Assembly: GCA_030430205.1 (NCBI GenBank)
Contig: JAUIGE010000016.1
Coordinates: 62,001 to 126,000, forward strand
Origin: Bacteroidia bacterium
GTDB lineage: Bacteria; Bacteroidota; Bacteroidia; J057
Reading direction: 5' to 3'
DNA length: 64,000 nucleotides
Positions 25,727 through 35,500 of the stretch are shown here, in pieces (position 1 is the first letter of the stretch; each line of letters starts with the position of its first letter). A program made the position numbers and the translations under genes. The notes under the pieces were generated by a model. It ran no database searches and was not told the origin of the DNA. It worked only from the letters and a program-made list of their open reading frames with translations.

Positions 25727-26563
25727 CTAAAAATTCTTTCTGCTCTGTTTTTTGCCAGTGCCGTATCTGCGCGCATAATCCTGTGCTTCGGGAATCAGCT
25801 CTTGTAGTTTGGAGCTGCGCTTGGCCGGGTCAGGGTGGGTGCTGAGAAACTCAGGAGGACGCGCACCGCCGCCCGCATTCATGCGGTCCCAGAAAGGGGA
25901 AGCCTCAGTCGGGTCATAGCCCGCCATGGCCATCAGGTACAAGCCGATTTCATCGGCTTCGGACTCATGCTTTCTGCTGAAAGGCAGAATCGCGCCGATA
26001 TTGGCTCCCAGGCCGTAGGCTCCGTTGAAGATGGCCTGCGTATCCTCAGGCTTGTTTTTGACAGCTTCGTTCAGGGCCATGCCGCCCAATTGTACGATGA
26101 GTCCCTGACTCATGCGCTCGTTGCCGTGATGGGCGAGGGCATGGGCGACCTCATGCCCCATGACGACGGCCAGGCCGTCTGTGTTTTTGGCGATGCCGAG
26201 CAAGCCCGTATAAACGACGATTTTGCCGCCGGGCATCGCCCAGGCGTTGACGGTCGCGTCTTCGACCAGATTGATTTCCCATTTGTAATCAGCCAACTTT
26301 TTTTCCCAGCCTTTGGCTTTGTAGTATTTCTCCACCGCCAGGCGGATGTTGTTGCCTACTTCTTTGACCATGGCGGTTTGGTTTGCATTGCTGCTGACAG
26401 GATTTGCCTGCAAAAAAGTATTGTATTCCGTCAGCGCCATCTCTGTGAGCATGGTCTCAGGAAGCAGCTTGGACTGCTTGCGGCCGGTAAATGGAACTGT
26501 GGCGCAGGCCATCAAAATGGCACTGAGCAAACTGATAGCTATAATTTTTTGTGTGTTGTTCAT
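25727..26563 (-). CDS. M48-family metalloprotease lipoprotein
   Basis: This 278-residue protein starts at ATG 26563 and has a lipobox ending at C20 (A-I-L-M-A-C). The zinc motif is H137-E-V-A-H141 followed by A-L-A-H-H, and the third ligand lies in H-E-S-E-A-D-E-I-G-L near residue 200. W-A-M-P-G-G-K-I-V-V-Y-T is the conserved M48C strand. It is a periplasm-facing membrane-tethered protease of the BepA/Oma1-like group, which in other bacteria degrades misassembled outer-membrane proteins. The upstream alternative start adds 19 residues that disrupt the lipoprotein signal. It is convergent with the Trx/LysM gene, with a 28-base gap. Confidence 0.92.
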   Translation of the reverse strand: MNNTQKIIAISLLSAILMACATVPFTGRKQSKLLPETMLTEMALTEYNTFLQANPVSSNANQTAMVKEVGNNIRLAVEKYYKAKGWEKKLADYKWEINLVEDATVNAWAMPGGKIVVYTGLLGIAKNTDGLAVVMGHEVAHALAHHGNERMSQGLIVQLGGMALNEAVKNKPEDTQAIFNGAYGLGANIGAILPFSRKHESEADEIGLYLMAMAGYDPTEASPFWDRMNAGGGARPPEFLSTHPDPAKRSSKLQELIPEAQDYARRYGTGKKQSRKNF

Positions 26564-26717
26564 GATTTGTGTTTTGGTAAGCATTCTTTTTTCTTGACAG
26601 AAAACGTATAGTTGGGTCACAAATATATCTGTCTGAACCTATTTTTTCTTTTTATTCTAAGCCTCTTCTTAAATTTTAGCTACGTTAGTAAGTCAAAGTT
26701 GTGAAAAAGACCCGGGT

Positions 26718-26806
26718 CAAAGTGTGTAATAAAAAAATAGAAATGTTGGTATATTTTATGTATATTCGATCATAAGGAAAGTTTAGATAATCCCAAAGTG
26801 TGTAAT
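26718..26806. promoter_or_regulatory. Two copies of a 13-base direct repeat in a divergent promoter region
   Basis: CAAAGTGTGTAAT occurs exactly at 26718-26730 and 26794-26806, 76 bases apart. The stretch of about 320 bases between the M48 ATG (26563) and the next small gene (26885) has no other coding signal. Repeats of this kind in a divergent region could be operators, but no regulator gene is adjacent. Confidence 0.35.
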
Positions 26807-26884
26807 TGAACTGTTCTTCTGTATTATTTGCCGGGTATGTTCTTTTGTTAATTGTTAATGTGTTCTAATCTATAATTCTTTACC

Positions 26885-27073
26885 ATGGAGTTACTTATTG
26901 CTTTTTTAATGACACTTTTCAGCTTTCATGGGGATGCTACTTATCATCAACCATCCAATCACGGTGGATCTACGATCTCGTCAGATTTTCAGGGACGCCC
27001 TGATCCCGGCAAAGTGGATGGACCTATCATTGTAATTGAAGATATTCATTTCAGGCCTCCCAAAACTGAGTGA
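26885..27073 (+). CDS. Small hypothetical protein, possibly secreted
   Basis: A 62-residue reading frame begins with a short hydrophobic stretch (M-E-L-L-I-A-F-L-M-T-L-F-S-F) that could be a signal sequence. It continues with a Gly/Asp/Pro-rich segment (H-G-G-S-T-I-S-S-D-F-Q-G-R-P-D-P-G-K) and ends in a charged P-P-K-T-E. No family is recognisable. A well-formed bidirectional terminator 30 bases downstream supports a real transcription unit, but coding status is uncertain. Confidence 0.4.
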   Translation: MELLIAFLMTLFSFHGDATYHQPSNHGGSTISSDFQGRPDPGKVDGPIIVIEDIHFRPPKTE

Positions 27074-27103
27074 TCGCACAAAGAAAATCAAAAGCTGAGA
27101 ACC

Positions 27104-27138
27104 AAAAGGCACGCTTATCGGGAGATAACGTGCCTTTT
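27104..27138. terminator. Bidirectional intrinsic terminator
   Basis: The arms AAAAGGCACG and CGTGCCTTTT pair, with an inner TTATC/GATAA stem that extends the hairpin and one bulged base. The flanking A and T runs give a U-tract on either strand. It lies between the small + strand gene and the convergent minus-strand helical-repeat gene. Confidence 0.85.
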
Positions 27139-27153
27139 GCTATGGGATAGGTT

Positions 27154-28596
27154 TTATTCCTGCACTTTTTCCAAAATCCAGTCTTCCAGCTTGACCAATT
27201 CGGTACTGGAATAAGGCGAAGCGGAGGTCTGCGCCCCTTGTTTTTGGATAAAGCTTGCCGCCTTTTCGAAGTCATATTCATGCTTGTACCAGTGCATGAG
27301 TAGCTGTACCAACTGGTATGGGCGGGTTAATTTGTCATTTTTGCGGGTACGCTTCACGAATTGCCGCATATTGAGGATTTTGGTGTCCAATAAATCATCG
27401 TGATGCAGTTCAAATAAAATCATGATTTCCAGAAGCCGGATGTACACATTCATCCCATATTTATCAGCCAATAGGGGAGTGGTATCATTCAATTTTTGAT
27501 AGGCTTGCTGAAAGGATTTTTGCACAAAAAAGAGGCAGGCTTCAAAATAATGCAGATTGGCGGCAATGGTTTTAGATGCCTCAAATTGTGGATGCTTCTG
27601 CGCCTGTAGAATCAATTCAGCAGCTTTCTCAAAATTTTTGGCATAATACTCTACCAGAAAACTTAACTCAAGCCCCCGCAGGTAATTGAGTTCGTCTTTT
27701 TGGTGCATGTTGCGCATTTCCTGCGCAGACTTGCGCGAGGCGTCCAAATGCCCCAGCATAAGGCTCACCTGTGCAAGTTGGGAGTAGGCAATGGCCACCC
27801 GTTGGGGAGTATATTGGGAAGGCGTATGCTGAATCAGATCAAGGTATTTTTGACAAAACTCATAAGCCGGACCGGCTTGTTCGGTTACCTGGTAAAAATA
27901 AATTTCACTGAGGAAGTAGACATATTTTGCCGAAGGATGATCGGTAATCGTAACTATCTCGCCTATGCGGTCCACATTCAGGCGGACTTCTTCCAGGGCC
28001 GTAGGGTCCAATGTGCGGCTGTTTAACAAATTTTTGATAGAATAATGTAAAATCTGTGCCTCTGCCACCAGGCTGCGGACTTGATTCAAATGCAAAAGCA
28101 TTTCGGTCTTTTTTTCGAAATCTTTTACAGAACTTTTGATATTCTGAAAGCGGTAAAGCAAGAGTTCTGCCTGAAAGCGCTCTTCCTCAAGGTCATACTT
28201 TTTGGCACTGGAAATCACTTGTAGCAGGAGATTCTTGCCATTTTGATATGCCCCCCTTCCGATCAGGATGACACTCTGCAAAAGCTTTTTGCGGGATTGC
28301 AAAAGGGTGTTGACGGCCTCGGATTCGTAGCCAGTCAGACTTTTGTCTTCTAGCAGTATATTCTCCATCATTCGCTTGAGGCGGGATTTGCTCACCCGAA
28401 AGGTATTGTCGGGATCCTTATCATATAGTTTTTGAGAATAAAAACTTTCCTCCTCCTCATCGTACCGTGTAACCAAATCAAAGAGGGTCCCTACCTTTTC
28501 GAAGGTAAAGGCAGTATGGGTTATCTGGTGCTTAATCTTTCTCTTTTCTTGATTCCTAAGCTTTCTATAGACATCATAAATCAACTTCATATTCAA
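27154..28596 (-). CDS. Helical-repeat (TPR-like) cytosolic protein of unknown function
   Basis: This 480-residue protein has no signal peptide. Its predicted composition is almost wholly helical. The N-terminal 90 residues read like a short regulatory region (K-L-R-N-Q-E-K-R-K-I, then S-K-S-R-L-K-R-M-M-E-N-I-L-L). The remainder contains tandem helix pairs, for example I-A-Y-S-Q-L-A-Q-V-S-L-M-L-G-H-L and A-N-L-H-Y-F-E-A-C-L-F, as in TPR solenoids. Length and organisation resemble the protein at 55406-56863, suggesting one divergent family. Such proteins are frequent in Saprospiria and their role is unknown. Its promoter region is shared with the TonB operon. Confidence 0.6.
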   Translation of the reverse strand: MNMKLIYDVYRKLRNQEKRKIKHQITHTAFTFEKVGTLFDLVTRYDEEEESFYSQKLYDKDPDNTFRVSKSRLKRMMENILLEDKSLTGYESEAVNTLLQSRKKLLQSVILIGRGAYQNGKNLLLQVISSAKKYDLEEERFQAELLLYRFQNIKSSVKDFEKKTEMLLHLNQVRSLVAEAQILHYSIKNLLNSRTLDPTALEEVRLNVDRIGEIVTITDHPSAKYVYFLSEIYFYQVTEQAGPAYEFCQKYLDLIQHTPSQYTPQRVAIAYSQLAQVSLMLGHLDASRKSAQEMRNMHQKDELNYLRGLELSFLVEYYAKNFEKAAELILQAQKHPQFEASKTIAANLHYFEACLFFVQKSFQQAYQKLNDTTPLLADKYGMNVYIRLLEIMILFELHHDDLLDTKILNMRQFVKRTRKNDKLTRPYQLVQLLMHWYKHEYDFEKAASFIQKQGAQTSASPYSSTELVKLEDWILEKVQE

Positions 28597-28690
28597 AATG
28601 AATAAAAATGTGGAGATGAAAGCTCAATATCTTTAAAAAAATGTGTAATCCAATGATAATTTTTGGGGTGTTTATGAGCTAAAGTCTGAA

Positions 28691-28698
28691 TACCTTTG
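28691..28698 (+). promoter_or_regulatory. Possible Bacteroidota -7 promoter element (TAnnTTTG)
   Basis: TACCTTTG matches the Bacteroidota TAnnTTTG element and lies 132 bases before the TonB-receptor ATG. A TTTG at 28662-28665 is present upstream, but the spacing of 25 bases is longer than the usual 19-21, so the call is tentative. The rest of the 233-base divergent region is AT-rich with no gene. Confidence 0.3.
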
Positions 28699-28829
28699 AA
28701 ATTGATAAAAAAGCCTTTTGCGTTTTAGGCGTTTTTAACCCTTTTTTGGAATTATGTAAAGGGAAGTGCTATTTTTATCAATTGAACTTAATTTTTTTTC
28801 GCGCAAAAATTCTTTAGCCTATACAACAT

Positions 28830-31800
28830 ATGTTACACCGAATTTTTAGTTTGTTTATTCTCTCTCTCCTGGCAACCTCTTCTGTATGGGGTCAGGACGG
28901 GAAAATTTCCGGTAAAATCACTGATGAGGCCGGAGATCCGCTAGCTTTTGCAACTGTAGTTGTCTATGATGGAGATAACTTTGTCAACGGAGGAAGATCC
29001 GATGATGAAGGGAACTACTCCATTAACCCTATAGAAGCGGGTACTTACGCTGTAGTGGCTAAGTACCTGACAGGCGAGCGAAGAATCGAAAATGTCCGGG
29101 TTAACCCTGGACAGACGCGATTTCTGGACATCTCTTTCAAAGATGATGAGTTGGCAGCAACCACCAAAGAGGTTGTGATCACAACCTTTACCATTCCGGT
29201 CTTTGAAAAAGACGCCCCTTCAGGCCAGACCATTGGCGGGGATGAGGTGAAGAACATAGGTACACGAAGTACCTATTCGCTTGCCGCTATCACCCCGGGT
29301 GTTTATCAGTCTGATGAAGGATCATCCACGATTCAGATTCGGGGTGCCCGATCCAATGCCACAGTCTATTATATAGATGGGCAAAAAATCCGGGGTAGTT
29401 CCAACCTGCCGCAGGCTGCGATTGCGAGCATGCAGGTGATCACAGGCGGTACGCCTGCTGAGTTTGGGGACTTCACAGGAGGGGTGGTATCTATTATCAC
29501 AGCTAAACCCGCCTCTAAATTTACAGGAAGTGGCGAGATCGTTACCAGTGAATACCTGGATCAGTTTGGCACCAACCTGGCCGCTCTTAGCTTTACGGGT
29601 CCTTTGCTGACCCGTAAGAAAGATTTTGGCGGAGATATCGTCAAGGTTCCCGTTTTGGGCTATTTCATCGCCGGAGAGCTTGAGTATAACAGGGACAGAA
29701 GTCCGGCTATTTCTTCTATCGGCCTCTCTCGCCTGAAGCCGGAAATCCTGGCTGATTTGGAGCAAAATCCTTTGGAATTGACTTCCTCCGGAAACACTTT
29801 CATCAGCCGTGGCAATTTCATCACCAATGATGATTTGGAGCAATTTACTTTCAAAGACAACCTTGAGCAACGCGTCAAAGTACTGGCTCGTGTTGACTTT
29901 CAACCAACAGACAATATACTGTTGAAGCTGGGAGGTAACCTGGAGCTTAGTAACCAGGATGTTTGGAGCAGAGGAAATATGCTTTTTTCTCCTAATGGCA
30001 ACTCTAACTTTCGCTCAAACCTTTATCGTGGCTGGGCGCGTTTCCAGCAGAGTTTCAAGGGAGATGACAATTCTCTGTTGAAAAACCTGTTTTACCAGAT
30101 ACAGGGTGACTACTCCCTCTATCAGCGTATCCAGCAGCATGAGGATTTCCTCAATAACTATTTCGATTATGGGTATGTAGGCAAATTTACCTATGACAGG
30201 GTTCCTTTTTATGTGTACAATTCCAATCCACTGGACGAAGTTTCTTCCAGTCCTTATTGGCAGACAGCCGGTTATGGTTTTACCAACCTGCAGTTTGATC
30301 CTTCTGAGACACGTAACCCTATCCTGGCAAACTACAATACCCAGATTTTCAACCATGTTGAAAATATAGGCCTTCCCAATCCATTTCCTACTTTGCTGGC
30401 TCCAGATCCTGTCATCAACAACCTGCAAAGCCTGCAAAACCTTGCCTTTGTGCAAGGAATCAGAAACGGAAGCGGCGCTCCTGGCATTTATGGTATGTTC
30501 AGTGGTATTGGAAACCAGATGGGTTCCTTCCAGCAGTTTGACTTCTCCCAGTTTCGTCTGACAGGTCAGGCTACAGCGGAGATCAAAGGCCATAACATCA
30601 AAGCGGGTTTTGAATTTGAGCAGCGTACCGAGCGCAACTTCACCATAGGGGCTCGTTCTTTATGGCCATTTATGCGTCAGTACGCTAACTTCCACTTTGC
30701 TAACAGCCTGGAAGATGATCCTTCTACCTATGAGTATGTATTCAGTGAAGATGGCATCTTCCAGGATACAGTGATGATTCCTAACCTTTACAATGGTGAA
30801 GAGCAAACCACTTTTGACAAAAACCTGCGTGCTAAACTAGGGCTGCCAATGGATGGAACAGACTATATCAATATTGATGAGTACTCTCCTGATTTTTATT
30901 CACTGGATATGTTTAGTGCAGATGAGTTGCTCAATGATGGAAATGGTATCATTACCTATTATGGTTACACCTATCTGGGTGAGAAAATGGAAGATCGGGT
31001 AGATGCAGGTCAGTTTTTCGACGACCCTATCAATCGCCCGATGAATGCTTACCAGCCTACTTATCTCTCAGGATTTATCCAGGATAAGTTTGAGTTTGAA
31101 GATATCCTCTTCAACCTGGGATTGCGTGTTGACCGTTTTGATGCAAACCAGCCGATCCTGAAGGATCCTTACTCTTTGCATCCTACTTTTAGTGCCGGAG
31201 AGACAGCCAACCTGCTGGGGATCAGCCTGCCCAATGGCGCCAGCAATGATTGGGTAGCTTATGTGGATGATGCTTCCAGCCCCAGCAATATCATTGGGTA
31301 TCGCGATGGCGAAATCTGGTATGACGCAAATGGCGCACCTACCACTTCCAACAATATTGCTACTTCTTCTGGTGGTCGCCCCAAGCCACACACCCGTGAC
31401 GATAAGGTCTCTTTGGAGTCTTTTAAAGATTATGAGCCACAGACAGTATTTATGCCACGTGTATCTTTCTCTTTCCCGATTTCTGATGTAGCGCTTTTCT
31501 TTGCACACTATGATGTGCTTGCTCAGCGCCCGGGACAGAGCCTGGCATTTTTGCCTTCCTCTTTGGCTGGACAGATTTCTCAGTACGCGTTTTTGGAAAA
31601 CAACCCAACTGTAGGCGTGGGTAACCCCGCTTTGCGTCCAGAGATCACGATCGACTATGAGGTGGGATTCCGCCAGCGTATCGGTGACCGGATGGCACTT
31701 TCTGTGCAGGCATTCTACCGCGAATTCAAAGACATGATTCGTTTCCGAAGATTTCAGAATGCATATCCATTTACCTATGATACCAATGATAACCTGGACT

Positions 31801-32549
31801 ACGCTACCGTCAAAGGTCTTACCATGAGCTATGACATGCGCCGTACTGGCAACCTGCAACTTCGTGCTTCTTATACATTGCAATATGCAAATACCACCGG
31901 TGTTACCGGTAATGCTTCACGTAACCTGAGTAACCAACTCGAAGGTTCAAGCACCTTGCGTGTGCCCTTCCCATCCAGTATTGACCAGCGCCATAGAGTT
32001 GTAGGCGTAATTGACTACCGCTATGGAGGGTCCAATATGGGACCAAGTTTTTCTTTGGGAGGAAAGGAAATCCACCTATTCAAAGATGCAGGAGCTAACC
32101 TGACCATGAACTTAGGCTCAGGTACACCCTATTCTCAGAGCTTGTTTTCTGTACCTACTGCTGTAGGGGGTACTCCTATCGTAGAGAACCTGCAAGGAAC
32201 ACTCAATGGCAAGCGCTTGCCAGCGACATTCCGTGGAGACTTACGCATTGACAAAGGCTTTAACTTTGGCGGCAAAGAAAGCGACGACGGCAGCAAAAGC
32301 CGTATGTATGGAGTTAACTTTTACCTGCTGGTCCTCAATTTGTTCAATACCCAAAATGTATTAAGTGTCTATCGTTATACAGGCTTGCCTGATGATGATG
32401 GCTACCTTGCAAGTGATGTTGGACAGCAATACGTTTCCTTTCAGGTTAGTCCTCAGTCGTTTCTTGATCTGTACAATATCTCAGTGAATGATCCTTTCAA
32501 CATTTCACGCCCTCGTACATTGCGCCTTGGACTTAACTTTAATTTTTAA
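28830..32549 (+). CDS. TonB-dependent receptor with carboxypeptidase-regulatory-like domain
   Basis: This 1,239-residue outer-membrane receptor has a signal peptide ending S-S-V-W-G-Q. An N-terminal CarboxypepD_reg-like domain follows (about 24-105, starting K-I-S-G-K-I-T-D-E-A-G-D-P-L). The plug (about 130-235) has the V-K-N-I-G-T-R-S-T motif and later T-P-A-E-F-G-D-F-T-G-G-V, and the rest is a long beta-barrel that ends in the aromatic-terminated strand L-R-L-G-L-N-F-N-F. Proteins of this type import large substrates using TonB energy. The next two genes encode a secreted T9SS protein and a PorV-like barrel, so substrate capture may involve them. No SusD homologue is present, so a classical glycan SusCD pair is unlikely. 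Confidence 0.92.
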   Translation: MLHRIFSLFILSLLATSSVWGQDGKISGKITDEAGDPLAFATVVVYDGDNFVNGGRSDDEGNYSINPIEAGTYAVVAKYLTGERRIENVRVNPGQTRFLDISFKDDELAATTKEVVITTFTIPVFEKDAPSGQTIGGDEVKNIGTRSTYSLAAITPGVYQSDEGSSTIQIRGARSNATVYYIDGQKIRGSSNLPQAAIASMQVITGGTPAEFGDFTGGVVSIITAKPASKFTGSGEIVTSEYLDQFGTNLAALSFTGPLLTRKKDFGGDIVKVPVLGYFIAGELEYNRDRSPAISSIGLSRLKPEILADLEQNPLELTSSGNTFISRGNFITNDDLEQFTFKDNLEQRVKVLARVDFQPTDNILLKLGGNLELSNQDVWSRGNMLFSPNGNSNFRSNLYRGWARFQQSFKGDDNSLLKNLFYQIQGDYSLYQRIQQHEDFLNNYFDYGYVGKFTYDRVPFYVYNSNPLDEVSSSPYWQTAGYGFTNLQFDPSETRNPILANYNTQIFNHVENIGLPNPFPTLLAPDPVINNLQSLQNLAFVQGIRNGSGAPGIYGMFSGIGNQMGSFQQFDFSQFRLTGQATAEIKGHNIKAGFEFEQRTERNFTIGARSLWPFMRQYANFHFANSLEDDPSTYEYVFSEDGIFQDTVMIPNLYNGEEQTTFDKNLRAKLGLPMDGTDYINIDEYSPDFYSLDMFSADELLNDGNGIITYYGYTYLGEKMEDRVDAGQFFDDPINRPMNAYQPTYLSGFIQDKFEFEDILFNLGLRVDRFDANQPILKDPYSLHPTFSAGETANLLGISLPNGASNDWVAYVDDASSPSNIIGYRDGEIWYDANGAPTTSNNIATSSGGRPKPHTRDDKVSLESFKDYEPQTVFMPRVSFSFPISDVALFFAHYDVLAQRPGQSLAFLPSSLAGQISQYAFLENNPTVGVGNPALRPEITIDYEVGFRQRIGDRMALSVQAFYREFKDMIRFRRFQNAYPFTYDTNDNLDYATVKGLTMSYDMRRTGNLQLRASYTLQYANTTGVTGNASRNLSNQLEGSSTLRVPFPSSIDQRHRVVGVIDYRYGGSNMGPSFSLGGKEIHLFKDAGANLTMNLGSGTPYSQSLFSVPTAVGGTPIVENLQGTLNGKRLPATFRGDLRIDKGFNFGGKESDDGSKSRMYGVNFYLLVLNLFNTQNVLSVYRYTGLPDDDGYLASDVGQQYVSFQVSPQSFLDLYNISVNDPFNISRPRTLRLGLNFNF

Positions 32550-32572
32550 TTTTTCGAAAAACAGATTACAAA

Positions 32573-35500
32573 ATGAAAACCAGTAATATCAGCAAGGTAG
32601 TTTTGACCCTGTTTTTGGTAGCTACAACACTGGGAATGTGGGCTCGGGAACCTGTGGGGGTTAAGAAAAAAACCACTTCAGGCTTGCGTACAGCGGCTCC
32701 TTGTTTGCCGCCTACAGCCAGCGCTCAGTTGGATATCAACAACATCCGGACCCTCCTGCATAATGGAGGTGACTATTGGTGGGACCTGGTAGGTGACCCC
32801 CGCTATGAAGTACCCAAGGGTAGTGGTAAGCACTCCCTCTTTGCAGGCTCTCTGTGGATTGGTGGCATCGACAAAACAGGTCAGTTGAGGGTTGCTTCTC
32901 AAACTTACCGCCAGTCAGGCTATGACTTTTGGCCTGGTCCCCTTACCGAGGGAGATGCTTTTACAGAAGAAGAAACCTGTAAACGTTTTGATAAGATGTA
33001 CAAGATCAACAAAACGGAAATAGACGAATTCCGTGCAGATTTTGCGGAAGATGGAGTAGTTGATCTGGCCCAATATCCTAATGTAGAAAGCTGGCCTACC
33101 GGCACCAAAGGACTCACCAATGCCAATGGTGAAGTTGTGCAGGCCACACTTCCCAATGGAGAGGTATTATACCTTGCCCCATGGGTTGAAGTCGGAGGAG
33201 ATGAATTTACCTACGAACCAGAAGAAGGGGACTATCCGGATGTAGATGGTGACCAGGCTATCTGGTGGGTAATAAATGACAAAGGAGATATCCATACAGA
33301 GACTGGCGGAGAGCCTATTGGTGTTGAAATACACATGATGGCTTTTGCCTTTACGACCTCCAATGCTGTCAACAACATGACATTTTACAATCAGGTAGCT
33401 ATCAACCGTTCCAACCTGACCCTGACGGATGCTTATATCGGTCAATGGGTTGACCCGGACGTTGGTTTTTTCCGTGATGACTATGTCGGTTGTGATACTG
33501 TCCTGGGATTGGGTATCTGTTACAATGGAGACAGTGATGACGAAGGCGCTACAGGCTATGGCCTCAATCCTCCCGCTGTAGGCGTTGACTTCTTCCAGGG
33601 ACCTTTGGCAGACTCAGATGATGGTGTTGATAATGACAAAGATGGTATGGTGGATGAGGAAGGTGAAACCATCATCATGTCAAAGTTTGTGTATTATAAT
33701 AACGACTTCTCTCTGACAGGAAACCCCACAGTAGCAACTCACTACTATGGCTACCTGACAGGATTTTGGAAAGACGGTACAGGTATCGTCGATAACTACC
33801 GTGATGGACAAGGAACGGGTAATGGCTACGCTCCCTCGGATGCAGGTACTCCATCCAACTTTATGTTTTCCGGAAACGCATGTGAAGGAAAAGGTTGGAC
33901 AGAGAAAAATGCCGGAAACCCACCCGCTGACCGCCGATTTATTCAGTCTGCGGGTCCATTTACCCTACAGCCTGGTGCTGTAAACCAGATTGTAACAGGT
34001 GTGGTATGGGCAAGGGGATTTTTCCAAAGTGAAATTGGTTCTGTATGTGAAATTCTGAAAGCTGACCGGGTAGCTCAGGCACTGTTCGATAGCGGATTTA
34101 CTTTGCTTGACGGACCTGATGCACCAGAAATCAGCGTTTCTGAGCTGGACCGTGAGCTTGTTATCAGTTGGGGCTATGGCGAGGCTTCGCGCTCAGTACG
34201 TAACAACTACAATGAAAGCTACATACAGGCTGACCCCGTATTGAAAGCGAATGGCGTAGAAGATTCAACTTTTGAATTCCAGGGGTACGTGGTTTATCAA
34301 TTGTCCGACCAAACTGTAAGTGCAAGTGAGCTCAATGATCCTGACCGTGCACGTGTTGTAACCCAGTGTGATATTCAGGACGGTGTAGGTACTATTGTCA
34401 ACCGTTTTGAGCAAATTGTAGAAGGCCGTTCTCAGCCTTTGACCATAGAAGAAGTGATGGTGCAGGGTGCAGACAATGGTATTTTCAACTCTATCAGAGT
34501 CACTGAAGACTTATTCTCTTCGGGTGATGATAAGCGTTTGAAAAACTATACGACCTACTACTATACTGTCATTGCCTATGCTTATAATGATACAGCATCT
34601 GATGGAAGGTTTTATGTGCCTGGAAACCGCTTTTTCACAGTAATTCCATCCTTGCCGCATAAAACAGATTTTGAAAATAAAGGAATGGTGCTCAACTCTG
34701 CCTATGGACAGGAGATTCCTGTGACCATGGTTGGAGGAGTAGGAAATGGTGGCAGATTTGTTGAATTGGATTCTCTCGCTGAAGAAGAAATCCTGGAAGC
34801 ACCTTATAAGGTAGATGACATTACCTATAAGTCTGGTTCCGGCCCCATCATCGTGAAAGTAGTTGACCCCAAATTGGTAAAAGGAAGTTATTACCAGGTG
34901 AAGGTCGTAAGTCGTAAATTTTATGAAGCGAAAGTAATCGGGAGCAATGTTTGCGGTCCTGTGATAGATTCTACGTTTGTGGAATGGGAGTTATATGAGA
35001 GCGACAATGAGAATGGCCCATTTGGTGGTGACCCTCTATACGTCTCCACTTTTATTGAGCGTACTCAACAACGCCAAAATAGCCAGGGGGTATGTGTCTC
35101 CAATAAATTGGCAGCCCGTCCTACTCCTTTGGTAGGAACAGAACGCCTCATTGAAAATCACGGTATTTCTATTGCCGTGAAAAATGTTGTGGCTGCGGGT
35201 GATACATTAGACTTTCAGTCTGGTGTGATCGGAGGCAGAATGACTTTCGATGATATCAGTTCTCCCTGGTTAAGTGGCTTGCCTGATAATGATGAATTTG
35301 CAGCAGGTGTCTGGAACTGGATGTACGATGGTGCATCTGAGTCCGATGGAGCCTCAGGCCCGCCTCGTGCCTTCAAGCGATTCAAAATATATGATCGCGA
35401 AAAAGATTTTACCTCTATGGTAAACGGCTGGGGGCCTTTCTGTCTGGCACGTCCATTTAATAACAATGACATTGCCGGAGGGCAAATCGGACCGGGTGTA

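Noticed and set aside
28830-32549. SusC of a SusCD glycan-uptake pair
   Set aside because: No SusD-like lipoprotein is adjacent; the next gene is a long secreted protein with a different architecture.
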